NCBI GenBank assembly: GCA_900708905.1
Contig: CAADRB010000007.1
Location: 232,146-296,145, forward strand
DNA length: 64,000 bases
Source of the DNA: Hymenolepis diminuta
Taxonomy: Eukaryota; Platyhelminthes; Cestoda; Cyclophyllidea; Hymenolepididae
Direction: 5' to 3'
Shown here: one piece after another, positions 25,601 to 33,772 of the stretch
How the letters are laid out: each line of letters begins with the position of its first letter
How positions within the stretch are numbered: position 1 is the first letter of the stretch
Notes under the pieces: generated by a model
What the model was told of the DNA's origin: nothing
What the model saw: only the letters and a program-made list of their open reading frames with translations
Databases searched by the model: none
Program-made: the position numbers and the translations under genes

Positions 25601-28600
25601 GACTGAAACTTCGTTTGAATCCTTGTGAATAAGAAATCGCAATGGTTACAGGTTTTCATTCAGGTATGCATTAAGAATGTATATCTGAGATTGCTCAGGC
25701 TCGTAAGATCCAGTGACAGCACAAATTTCATTTTCATAACTACGGAGCGGTAAGTTGGTACAGCTGAAATGTGCGACTAATAAATCAGATCGATTTAGTT
25801 TTGGTTATATTAAAAATGTGATTGTTGAGGGAAGATTTTCATTCTTTTTGATGATCTGTGCTAGCTTGATATCTGTTTGAGATAAGTTGGTTCGGCGATA
25901 GATTGGCGTCGGGTTTTCAGCGATATCGTGTGTGCAGTTGAGAAGACAATTAAAATTCTGCTTCGATGACTCATCGGCATACGAGTAAACACACTTCCGA
26001 ACACACGTAGACTGCTACCAGACCACTAAATTTGCGTCATCTGTTAATTTAATGACTTTGTATTCCGTATAACGGTCGTGTCTAAAATATTTAACATTAT
26101 TATTAATTGGGGCTCATAGAGGTATGCTATGATTACTGTTGATCAAACCCAAAAGAAAAAAGCCAAAGAACTACAATTCAGAGATTTTGCTTTAAGAACA
26201 TAAATACATTTAGATGAATTTGTATCAGTAGGAAATGATTGGCTGTCCGATTAGCCAGTAATTGTATCAATGTCGAGAATGCACACCCAGACACGAGCGT
26301 AGAAACTCAATAATAGATAATCCACGAGGGATGAACTTTATGAGTGTATCGGAAATGTTTTCTGGCAGAAATACACAAGATTGTCTTGAATTTGCGTTAT
26401 ATTCCAGGTAGGGTATTTCGTACTTATAGTTATTACAACAGTAACACTGACTTATTGAGGATTTAAACTTACGAAAATAGTCACGTTCTAAAATGGCTGG
26501 ATTTTTTAAAGGATTACTGCTTTCAATTATTGGTCTGCGCACCCTAATCGCACCAAAAAGCGGTACATTAAATACATCACTTAGGGGACCGAATTCCGTA
26601 ATTCTAACTAGTGTGTATACGCAACCATGTTCTAGATTATTTGAGGGTTATGTCTACCCGTTAGCCTCGATTTCCAAATTTCATTTTTTCCGAAAAATTC
26701 ATGTAATTGAAGTTTTACGACCTTCACGCTCTGAATCGTACATACGAAGCGCTACATGTAATCCATCATTCAAATTGCATTACACTATTCTTTCTCATCC
26801 TCTCGGTTATTTCTTTTTAATATCCTTTTGTTTCTGCTTTTATGCTTATTATGTTTTTTCTACGAATCAAGAGAATATCGTTATTCACGTTTTTTAGCAA
26901 TCATGAGAACGGCGTTAATAATTTTATCGTTAATTATAATTGGAAGGAGCTTAACTAAACTAACAGTACTGTAGTTGAACTCCCACTGTAGTTAACCCGA
27001 AATTGTAAGAAAGATTTTTTTGTAGTTTCAAACTATGAAGATCTATGAGACTAAAAGATAGCCCCAATTGGTGTTGTGTAGAACTCCTTGATTTTGAAAC
27101 AGAAATCTCCAAATTTCCCTTTTCGCTCCCCTCAATCAACGTTATATTGAAAGTTATGTATCTCTCTATCGAAATCGTACTTTTGAACCACCATTCTCAT
27201 TAAATGGACCAAAAAACATGTTTTCAAAATTCGTGTGAAGCATTTAATAATGCAGTGTGTCGTGCAAATGGTCTAAATCGCGTACCAAGTAGGAAGGGAA
27301 TTTGTTTTTTGAATTGGTCGCTTTAGGAGAAAGATCAGTATCCATCTCCATAATACCGTTAGCTAAACCGGATTAATCATTTCGTGCAGAAAATTTCCAA
27401 AATTCATATCACAAAAAAGCCGATCACTCTTGCAAAATTTTACCTTGTTTAAATGCATATATTATGTTACCATTCAACTTTTGAATCGAATCGATTCTGG
27501 CAAGTTAGTCAATTTCAATCATAAGTTGTTTTGTGTTACCTTTGTTAGAAATATTACATCCACCTTGATTTAAAGATATTTTCACGATCATCTGATGGAA
27601 TCATCCGATTGTGAAATTGAAATAAGTCATCTTTGTTTAAATTCGTGGTTTAATTATAATTCAAAAGTATTCCTAAAACTCTATTAGATTATGATAGTCC
27701 CTTTACTCCTTTCTTTTATTTCCAGCTTACGCTCTTCAATCCCTCCCAATCAGTATTGAAAATGTTTGTGATACAATACAACCTTGAGGATATGCCCGCG
27801 AATTGCCAGACGTTCCTGCGACAGCGAACCGTCTACATGCCAGTATCGAGGGGGGAGTTTGTTAACAGTGTCTCCAGCCATGCCTCCGACCTTCTGCCCT
27901 GTGTCTTCAATTATAAGAAGGACCTCTCAAATTCGGAATCACTACCCGTCTTTCTTCGCTACCTGGTTCATCTTCGGTGAGTTTTCTACTCCAACGTGCA
28001 GAGTTCGTTTTTTGATAGGGAGTATTTAAGTAGTAGGAGATTCAGGGAATCAGGAAAATTCTACTTCATCTAAACTCTGATCAATTGTTAATTCAAACTG
28101 AATTTCGATCAGACTGTTTTTTTCGTCAGCTCTTTTTTTTTTTCATTTAGGAAATCTAGATGGTAGCATTTTATGTGATTTCACAGCTATCCTTTATTCA
28201 CATAATCCCTAAAAATACTAATTATTCAAAGCCTCGCTTTAATAACTGGAGATCAGACTCATTGATCATTCTTGAGTCTCTTTTTTCTGAGTATAGACGA
28301 TTTGGATCTTTAACCTGCTTAAATAGGATTTTTTATACAAAATATACACTTTATTTCACACTTTAAATGAATAACTATTTTTCTTCCGCTGTCGTCCTAT
28401 AAGGACTTTGTAACTTACTCTCATCTCACTCCTTTTCCGATTGAGTGAATGAGGACTTAGGAAGATTTTTTTCTACTTCGCTTTATTTACATTTTAATTG
28501 CCTTATTGTTATACTTTTAAAGTTCTATCAAAATTTAATACCTGTTTGAGTAAAAGACATGAGGAAGAATCAATTTGAACGTTCATTCATATTTTTCCGG

Positions 28601-31600
28601 TTTTGAAGATACCATTTATGCTATCTCTGAAACTTTTATGACTTAGAATAAATTTGCAGATCTGAGATCAGCCTCTCATGCAATCTCCACATTTACGATT
28701 GTCGCAGACAATCTGACTTAATGAGATAAAGCTTTCTAACAAAGCACCAATGAACAGAAGTCTCAGTAGATTGTATTAAATTAAAGAATTAAACACAAGA
28801 GCAAATTCGTATGGCATAATGGTAATGTATATGCATGAATGAAACAGGACGACACTGTTTATGCTCCAATCAGAACAAAATGGGGTGGGAATCGACAGGA
28901 TAGGAATGGTGTAATAATTTTGGCCAGTTTAAACAATCGGTACGACCATAGGCGCACTTGCATTTAATAAGTACGCATTCATACACACGAATAGATGTGA
29001 AAAATCGATTAAAATTACTTTTGAAATATAATATACATAGGTGCCCTATTGTATGTGAAAATACGATCAGCACTTGCCGTCATCACTTTTGTTATTTTTC
29101 TTTTTGTACGCTTGCTTTATTGATCCATTTTGACAATCATTAAATCGGAAATAGTGTAAAATCATATTAAGGAGTTAATTTAGGCAAATGATTGATGTAC
29201 ATTGCAGAAATGGTATTAAATACGTCAGAAATGCTTCAAAATTACTTGTTTTTTCCCACATTTCCGTTAATGTAAATGTTTCTTATAACTCTCTAGCGAT
29301 GTCATCTTTTTTATTTAGTCCCAGATGTACAAGTTCGTATCACTTTGGTTTAATTTAATTTAATTACAAGTTTTAATGATTATTAATTGGAGTAGTATAT
29401 AAAATCTTGCTATATGTTAATTAATGAATTTATCTTCTTGTTCTTGGAAATGTTTAATTTAAAGACGCAACAAACTGGTGTTTTTTTTATTCGCTAAATA
29501 TATTGATAAATTTCGTTATTCTATATTGCTGCTATCTTTGGTTTCTCAGGCTTGTTTTAGAGAGCTCACTTTTGTTACATCCAGAATCTTGGTGGTACAT
29601 GATTAGTCAATGAAGAGAGATGGTTATTAATAGATTGTTTCAACTTCTTTCAATGGTTGTATTATTAGCACTCACGGAAAAGCAAAAAATACGTTTTTAT
29701 CTGCATGTAGGGCAGTGTAAGAGACCTCAGTAGAATAGGAATTTAATAGGGAAAGATACTCTGTGTGTCCGTGGCTCCTTGGACGCAGTTTGGCTTTTCT
29801 TCATAAAGCCAAAAAAGTGGAACATGATTGTGAGGGGTCAAGTACCACCGCCATTCTGGCTGGCAGTTACAACAGGATATCGAATTCTTATTAAGTCGAG
29901 ATACCACCGCAAGTATGATTGAGTGGCAGAACTCATATTTCTATTGCTAAATAAGCAAATTCTGTGAGTTGATTGACGCCTTTTGATGATGATTTTGTAA
30001 TTCAAAAACTCTTAAGGTGTCCTTTCTCATCACAAATTAGGTGTATAAAAATATCCGTCTTGCATTTGAAATGATGAGTTTCTGTAATTTTGTAACTTAT
30101 ATATTGATTTTTCTATTGGTATTCATGAGCCTGAATGCGCTGTCGTCAACTTTGTTTGTATTGATTTTTTTATATCCATTCACGTGTCCAGTATCATTCT
30201 CATTAGAATTTGATATTGTTTGTATCGATTTTATATCATAATTAAGTCATAAGTCATAACCCATCGACGTATCGCTTTTTCACTTTAATAATTAAAACTG
30301 ATGCATAGATTAATGTCAATGGTACTTGGATAAAATAAGCCACAAATGAGTGAATTGCTTTTTCACACCGAAAATGTTTTATCTCGATATTTTGTTGTCC
30401 CAAGAGTGGATTGATATTTTTGCAAATGTATCGATGGGGAGATTGGAACTGAAGTTAAGTCTCTATTTAGCTACTTTTTTACTTTAATTAATAATGGAAT
30501 AAAATTACATATAACTGCTTTTCTCCCAAGTTCACTTCATTTCGATTTTATACTCTTCAGGTACTTCTCATATAATTCCACGATGATGAAATGACTCCAT
30601 TCTAAATTTGAATAAAATTCTAGTTTTTCTCCAACCTAAACAAATTCAACAAACTTTAAATATACTGCTGGATATAATTTCTACCAGTCAAGTTTTAATT
30701 GTCCTTATGGAATGTTTTTGAAAAGAAGTCACCTATTTCTGGTAGTCACAGTTGTAAGCCACTCACATTCACCTTGCAAAGCGACAAACACATTTCTACT
30801 TCAGTTTTATTGCTTTTTCTCTTTCAGTATGTCAGAAAATCCGCCGCTTTCGTCGTTAGGTGGGCGGATTATAGACGCGGCTGTATTTGCATTAAGAAAG
30901 TGACACTTAGAGTGCCTCCTACTTACTCATGCTTACGAATTCCATTAGGGTAGTTAATTCGATCAGGGAATAGGCGTAATAAGACTAATCTTGGTGCTTG
31001 GCATTGTTCATCCGAGTCGGAGCTAGTCTGAAAAAATACTAATTAGTTCCAACTACTCTCTTGAAGTTCAGGTTGGTGGATGCTCCTATATTAATGATAA
31101 AAATGAATAAACGCGTACGTAGTCGCGGGAAAAATTGAGTTTTCGAGTTTTAAGGATTTGATATCTAGCTTATCACGAAATATTTCAAGTGATTAAAGCT
31201 TTCAAGGAACATTAAATGGAGCGTTTAAACATTTGAATTGAGTGATAGGTCGTTATCATAGAGTCGTTCTTTTGAGAAACTTCCATTTTACCACCCCCGT
31301 AAACTAGATTTGACCGATCATCCGCATTGTAGGGTTTACACCGATGATAATCGATCTCATGACTTCTGAATCGACACGTACAGTGACCACATGTGGGAAG
31401 ATGAACTGCCTTCACAACACCACTTGTAGAAGCGTTCACTATAATTGATTGGGATAGAAAGTAGGTATCCTAAGACCTCTCTGGTTAAAAATTCACATTT
31501 TACCAATTCTCATATTGGCCATAATGAATCAGTGCGGCTGATCGTTCACATTACTGGATGTATACTAATGAATATTGATCTTGTGACCTCCGACTTGGTG

Positions 31601-32930
31601 ATCACTACGTCAAGTTTCCAAGACTGTACATACTATTGTTTGTAACAATTAAAATTATCACTTCCTTCTTAGTTGGCATTACTTACTTTATAAACCTCAT
31701 ACACAATACCTTATTAGAAAACTTTTGATCTGTTCAAAGATAAGAATAGTTTTGTATATCTAGGCGGAATGTTTGTTGAAAGCTGGGCCGATAATAAATT
31801 AAAAATCTGCAACCAGTGTCACCCTTCCACAAGAAACAAGGTGTTTTCTCTAGTAAAACCTTTGTGTTTTAAATAAGAGAATTGGTTTTCAAGCCTTTAT
31901 TAGGTTGAAGCTACTAATATCAATAAATTTGGACTAAACCTGGCGCTAAAGTTGGATCTGTAGCCTCAGACAGATTGCTGATCGATGAAAACAAAATCGC
32001 TCATACATTCTAATTAAAAAAGCATTGTCTGTTGGGACTTTTTTATAAATGAGGTATGGTTATTTAGTGTGATAAATTGCCTCAGCCCCTGCTTTGACTG
32101 ATGCTGGGTCACAATGGCGTACGGTAGTCAATGTACTTTATAAATAATTATGAAAAAGACAATAGCATCAACATATTTTTCATGGATAAACTTGTTTTCG
32201 CCATGAATGTTTAGTGCTACCAATTCATACTGTTTTTACTTTAGAATTTATATTCTCTTTATTTGCTCTAATAACTCTGTTTAATGTATGTAATCAAGAC
32301 GAAATACCTACTGCCCTTTTTCGTCATCATAAACATATAGAACACACTTTGTAAATGCGGGGTTTTTATTGACAGAAGTATGGGTAAATTCCAGTTTAAT
32401 GTTAGTAGACACCTTACTACTGTGTTAAAGTTACCTTTCTGGCAATATAGTAGGCTGCCTACACTAACCAAATTTTCATAATAACTAATTAACCTAATTT
32501 AATGAGATACTGACCTGGAATAGGACATGGTAGTTTCCTTCAACCAGTTTAGATGTAATCATAAGTCGTTTGAGTTTTTGGACAAAAAAATAAGCCTTTG
32601 TTTAACCGAATGGCCAGTTCAGATGACTAATCACTTGTACTCTTAAGGAATTTGTCTGAAACTAGGACGAGGTTAGGTTCACACTTGTATCTTAATTGCT
32701 CAGCTTGTGGGTGTTTATATATTGAATTCAGTAGACTAAAACTGCAATTGATTTTCATATTTTGCTTTTGTAGATTCCACACTACCAAATCGAGAAATCT
32801 CTATCTTCACACGGACATTCGTCTAATATTCGCTCGAGACAATTTCGAGTTTGATCCAAGAGTGGCTACTTACCAAATACGTTCATTTATTGAGGGGCCA
32901 ACAAACCCGCGTTTCTCTCCGAAGGCCTGA
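10428..32930 (+). CDS. Atos/FAM214 family protein (nine exons)
   Basis: Join 10428-10634, 10672-10853, 10934-11080, 11161-12055, 12130-12188, 13680-13887, 21512-21742, 27726-27976, 32774-32930. All introns are GT-AG, phases agree at every junction, and the total is 2337 nt (778 residues plus TGA). Residues 100-130 hold the conserved N-terminal block (IIIEFLLLP, then LIEQWMIQFLPKR). Residues about 180-477 are Ser/Thr/Pro/Gln-rich and probably disordered. KRRPSSKRGR (520-529) is a likely nuclear signal. Residues about 562-645 match DUF4210 (NFEESMLNGRIAPAG, LGASGSFFPTHIKLP, PYLGHVDL). Residues about 715-778 match the C-terminal 'Chromosome_seg' block (YLVHLR, NLYLHTDIRLIFAR, GPTNPRFSP). Family members (Drosophila atossa; vertebrate ATOSA/ATOSB) are nuclear transcription regulators. 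Length lies between ATOSB and ATOSA. The ATG is chosen because of an in-frame stop 21 bases upstream; an upstream noncoding or trans-spliced exon is possible. Confidence 0.92.
10635..10671 (+). other. 37-bp mini-intron (intron 1)
   Basis: GTAAGA donor and TTCTCAG acceptor bound only 37 bases. Exon 1 and exon 2 are both phase 0 across it, and the intron carries an in-frame TGA. Such very short 5' introns are typical of flatworm genes. Confidence 0.85.
10672..10853 (+). CDS. Atos-family gene, exon 2 (residues 70-130)
   Basis: Carries the conserved N-terminal Atos block: IIIEFLLLP, then a Trp-containing loop, then LIEQWMIQFLPKR. It ends in phase 2 at AAAAG|GTTATT. The donor is weaker than the others but keeps the frame into exon 3. 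Confidence 0.85.
10934..11080 (+). CDS. Atos-family gene, exon 3 (residues 130-179)
   Basis: Follows an 80-bp intron ending in CATTCAG. It completes an Arg codon (AG|G) and ends in phase 2 (TGCAG|GTTAGT). It contains a Cys-rich end, DPLCCVCR. The 80-bp intron 3 (11081-11160) follows. Confidence 0.8.
11161..12055 (+). CDS. Atos-family gene, exon 4 (residues 179-477), Ser/Thr/Gln-rich region
   Basis: Largest exon, open for 895 bases. It contains Ser-rich runs (SKSTSSTSSSFFES), a Gln/Pro-rich stretch (QQQPQLKPNQ) and many charged polar residues, consistent with a disordered linker between the conserved ends. It ends at CCT|GTAAGA in phase 0. Reading through the donor meets TAA within two codons. 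Confidence 0.85.
12130..12188 (+). CDS. Atos-family gene, exon 5 (residues 478-497)
   Basis: A 59-base exon after a 74-bp intron (TTTCCAG acceptor), ending with a strong donor CC|GTAAGT in phase 2. It encodes a short piece containing SFDFDPSLVN. The next visible exon (13680) is phase-compatible, but the intervening intron contains the assembly gap. Confidence 0.7.
12550..12670 (-). repeat. SINE-body repeat fragment
   Basis: Shares 'tttctgggtgcgttcatgtcc' with 17600-17625-type copies, and 'cagatgagaccaa' with the copy at about 48040. Diverged and truncated, probably cut by the assembly gap. Confidence 0.5.
12809..13545. other. Assembly gap (737 N)
   Basis: Unresolved bases between two sequenced flanks inside intron 5. 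Open frames reported across it are meaningless. Confidence 1.
13680..13887 (+). CDS. Atos-family gene, exon 6 (residues 497-566), basic putative nuclear signal
   Basis: Acceptor TTATCTAG; ends NFE|GTGATT in phase 0. It contains KRRPSSKRGR (residues 520-529), a likely nuclear localisation signal. It ends with SFSQLLINFE, the usual lead into the conserved FEES motif completed by exon 7, which supports the splice joining it to 21512. Confidence 0.88.
14430..14565 (+). repeat. Dispersed repeat family R4, copy 1
   Basis: Contains 'gtgctcgaggagtgaagttt', 'acgaatttcac' and 'atattcgattc'. These align with 49300-49430 ('gtgcatgagggatgaagcct', 'gcgaatttcat', 'aatcgattc'), 16715-16830 and 26265-26385. 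A 67-codon minus-strand frame overlaps but no domain is recognised. Confidence 0.65.
15785..16010 (-). repeat. SINE-body repeat copy
   Basis: Contains 'gattcaccagattatcc', then 'catgagttcatgtctgtgatgtccag', matching the segment order seen at 23200-23330 and 24765-24800. Degenerate. Confidence 0.55.
16715..16830 (+). repeat. Dispersed repeat family R4, copy 2
   Basis: Contains 'gcactagagatgaaacctgt', 'gaactcgatcaggtgc' and 'ctctctaacg', alignable with 14430-14565 and 49300-49430. The flanking open frame (16738-16995) shows no protein domain. Confidence 0.6.
17425..17950 (-). repeat. SINE-like element with tRNA-like head, minus strand
   Basis: On the minus strand a tRNA-like head lies at about 17950-17880. 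It includes 'acatcagatgactcgagttcgaac', whose B-box-like GAGTTCGAAC matches the same place in the head at 38548-38625 ('acatcagaggatacgggttcaa'). The body runs to about 17580 and contains the widely repeated 'ggatttctgagtgagttcatg' (written on plus). Beyond it, 17425-17490 carries the 'tatctgaacatggga' linker also seen at 23100 and 24680. Confidence 0.65.
18845..19040 (-). repeat. SINE-body repeat copy, subfamily b
   Basis: Plus-strand 'tcacctggattactgagtaa' followed by 'gtgtccacgatatccagctcttattgacc'-type sequence (split here) and 'cacttcaattcat'. Closest relatives are at 21270-21480 and 58245-58440. Confidence 0.6.
20860..20965 (+). repeat. Second SINE fragment, plus strand
   Basis: 'ccccactggttaagtctggt' and 'gtggtagaatgcgagtctc' parallel 'cctcactggttaagtcttgc' and 'ggtgtcggaattcgattct' just downstream of the tRNA-like head at 38548. 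The head itself is not clear here. Confidence 0.5.
21270..21480 (-). repeat. SINE-body repeat copy, subfamily b
   Basis: 'tgtcacctggattattggac', 'cattgaccggttg' and 'aacttcaattcat' match 18845-19040. The distal 'gagatagctaaaattttctacgg' matches 'gagatggtaaaaattctacgg' at about 58395. It lies 30 bp upstream of exon 7. Confidence 0.6.
21512..21742 (+). CDS. Atos-family gene, exon 7 (residues 567-643), DUF4210 block
   Basis: The most conserved exon, 77 codons in phase 0 on both sides. It reads ESMLNGRIAPAG, then VVEGFSVNLGASGSFF, then THIKLPVVAYFFRL, then PSPYLGHVDLTQL and a closing GYRIPNKGSIQ. This order matches the DUF4210 core of Atos/FAM214 proteins. Strong donor CAG|GTGAGT. Confidence 0.95.
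22650..23030 (+). repeat. Dispersed module R2, copy 1
   Basis: Matches 38185-38515 and 59040-59362 in order. Anchors: 'caagctgcggaat', 'gaagtggcaaaa', 'cttttcctgatta' followed by 'ataccaat', 'catcgtagacaagcatctgc', 'catgaaatttgaattt', and 'cttgatgtt' before 'tctcctctcc'. The linker 'catctgaacatgggaaacag' follows at 23100, as in the longer composite. Confidence 0.75.
23100..23420 (-). repeat. Linker plus SINE-body repeat copy
   Basis: Starts with 'catctgaacatgggaaacag', then a 'ttgatttatccgctttcggc' piece, then 'gatctctggatttatggatg' and 'aattcatgttcgcgatattc', then 'ttaattgaatggttgatta'. The same order is seen at 17425-17700. No tRNA-like head is visible at the expected far end. Confidence 0.65.
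24181..24345. promoter_or_regulatory. CpG-richer intronic block, candidate enhancer or internal promoter
   Basis: In a strongly AT-rich intron this 165-bp block carries about nine CpGs. It has a CCAAT motif (near 24197), AAGGTCA (24241-24247), CACGTG (24261-24266) and an inverted TGACCT (24274-24279). A paired TTAATTAA-like motif lies at 24333-24346. The half-sites resemble nuclear receptor sites and CACGTG is an E-box. I found no repeat partner for it elsewhere in the window. Function is inferred from composition and motifs only. Confidence 0.35.
24680..24800 (-). repeat. Linker and partial SINE-body fragment
   Basis: 'cgtctgaacatgagaaacagcaag' followed by 'gaaacttggattcatcaaatt' and 'ctttttgc', matching 23100-23220 and 15780-15815. 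Confidence 0.55.
26265..26385 (+). repeat. Dispersed repeat family R4, copy 3
   Basis: 'cccagacacgagcgtagaaactc' matches the reverse complement of 33535-33620 ('tccaggcacgagcgtagaaattc'). 'cacgagggatgaacttta' matches 49300-49430. Confidence 0.65.
27726..27976 (+). CDS. Atos-family gene, exon 8 (residues 644-727)
   Basis: Acceptor TTTCCAG, donor CG|GTGAGT, phase 2. It opens LTLFNPSQSVLKMFVIQYNL, continues DMPANCQTFLRQRTVYMPV and ends LPVFLRYLVHLR. This matches the region that links DUF4210 to the C-terminal block in Atos/FAM214 proteins (valine/isoleucine-rich strand, D-M-P, T-F-L-R-x-R, then Y-L-x-H-L-R-F completed by exon 9). Confidence 0.95.
31290..31400 (+). repeat. Dispersed repeat family R3, copy 1
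   Basis: 'accgatgataatcgatctcatgacttctgaatcg' (split by small differences) matches 'acgatgaacatcgatctcttgacttctgaatgg' at 56545-56580. A weaker copy lies 240 bp downstream at 31530-31620. Confidence 0.6.
31530..31620 (+). repeat. Dispersed repeat family R3, copy 2
   Basis: 'gatcgttcacattactgg', then 'gaatattgatcttgtgacctcc', alignable with 31290-31400 and 56520-56640. More diverged. Confidence 0.5.
32774..32930 (+). CDS. Atos-family gene, exon 9 (residues 727-778 and stop)
   Basis: Completes the split Arg (CG|A) and reads FHTTKSRNLYLHTDIRLIFA, then RDNFEFDPR, then IRSFIEGPTNPRFSPKA and TGA. This is the signature C-terminus of Atos proteins (strand with L-H-x-D-I-R-L-x-F-x-R, then P-x-N-P-R-F-S-P). 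The protein ends almost directly after the motif, as in relatives. Confidence 0.95.
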
Positions 32931-33534
32931 TAACGTCATCGCTCTCCTCACATTCGAGAAGCAGTCTTTCTTCGTGTCTCTTTTAACCACAACATCTTTC
33001 TTTGTTAGCGTGATATACGCACTGATAATTGTAGTGGCAGTAGTACATTATGCACCGTCATTATCAATGGCAATACGAATAGCACTGACACTATATCCCA
33101 CAGAGCTTTCACTTCACATTCGGAATACTAATTCCTCACTTGTGCACACACCTCATGTTTCGGTGCCTTTTGAGTTATTCCTTATTTGCTTTCTACTTCT
33201 CCGTACCTCCCCCGTGTAAACGTCGGTTTTCATTATCCTTTCTGCTTTGTACATAATTTACTGGCAGAATATATGTTCCATTTGTTTTATTCATGGTCAA
33301 ATAACCGTGTTCTTACTACTCAATGGGCTTGTATTAATGACGCAAAATTCTTTAAACTTATCCAAAGGGAAAGAAAGCGGCCGGTAAACAAGATTCAAAT
33401 CATTTAATGAGAGTTATCGAGAAGAGCATAAAATAATTGGCTAAATCATTCGGGTCGCTACACAAGTTCAGAGAGAGTGAAGATCAAGATCAAACCCTAT
33501 TTATTGTATTATAACGCAAAATTATTGCTAGTAA

Positions 33535-33620
33535 ACGCTAACTCACGAGTAGTGATTCGAGCGATTGAATTTCTACGCTCGTGCCTGGATATGTAAGCCG
33601 ACCACTGAAGCAGCCAATCT
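33535..33620 (-). repeat. Dispersed repeat family R4, reversed copy
   Basis: On the minus strand: 'cttacatatccaggcacgag', then 'cgtagaaattcaatcgctcg', matching 26265-26310, and 14435-14455 ('cttacatatccagatgtgag'). Confidence 0.65.
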
Positions 33621-33766
33621 TTAACCACGAAACCATTTCAATATATGAAAGAATTTATTTCTTTTCTGGTTAATTTGAGTTTTATTGTTTCATCCGGATA
33701 GTTGTAGCGTTGAAATAGAGGAAGACACTTTCGCAGTAAACCATGGTATGGAAACCAAAGGATTAG

Positions 33767-33772
33767 AATAAA
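33767..33772 (+). terminator. Candidate polyadenylation signal AATAAA
   Basis: First canonical hexamer downstream of the Atos-family stop, 837 bases away. AATAAA is common by chance in DNA this AT-rich, so this is only a candidate. Confidence 0.3.

Larger units (their letters stand above)
21743..27725 (+). other. Intron 7 (6.0 kb)
   Basis: GTGAGT donor and TTTCCAG acceptor. It contains repeat module R2 (22650-23030), linker and body repeats (23100-23420, 24680-24800), an R4 copy (26265-26385) and a CpG-richer block (24181-24345). The short open frames show no domains. Confidence 0.8.
27977..32773 (+). other. Intron 8 (4.8 kb)
   Basis: GTGAGT donor and TTTTGTAG acceptor. Mostly AT-rich with no coding signal. 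Two related repeat segments (R3) lie at 31290-31400 and 31530-31620. Confidence 0.8.
32931..33772 (+). other. Probable 3' untranslated region of the Atos-family gene
   Basis: Begins after the TGA at 32928-32930. A reversed copy of repeat R4 (33535-33620) lies inside. The first clear AATAAA is at 33767-33772. A different frame stays open from 32851 to 33219 across the stop, but it has no recognisable homology. Confidence 0.4.

Noticed and set aside
26493..26897. A 134-codon plus-strand frame in intron 7
   Set aside because: Low-complexity hydrophobic end, no known motif, no splice support, and it adjoins a repeat copy.
32851..33219. A 122-codon frame overlapping the Atos-family stop, with hydrophobic stretches
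   Set aside because: It is in a different frame from the conserved exon, begins within it and has no recognisable homology; most likely a chance frame in the 3' untranslated region.
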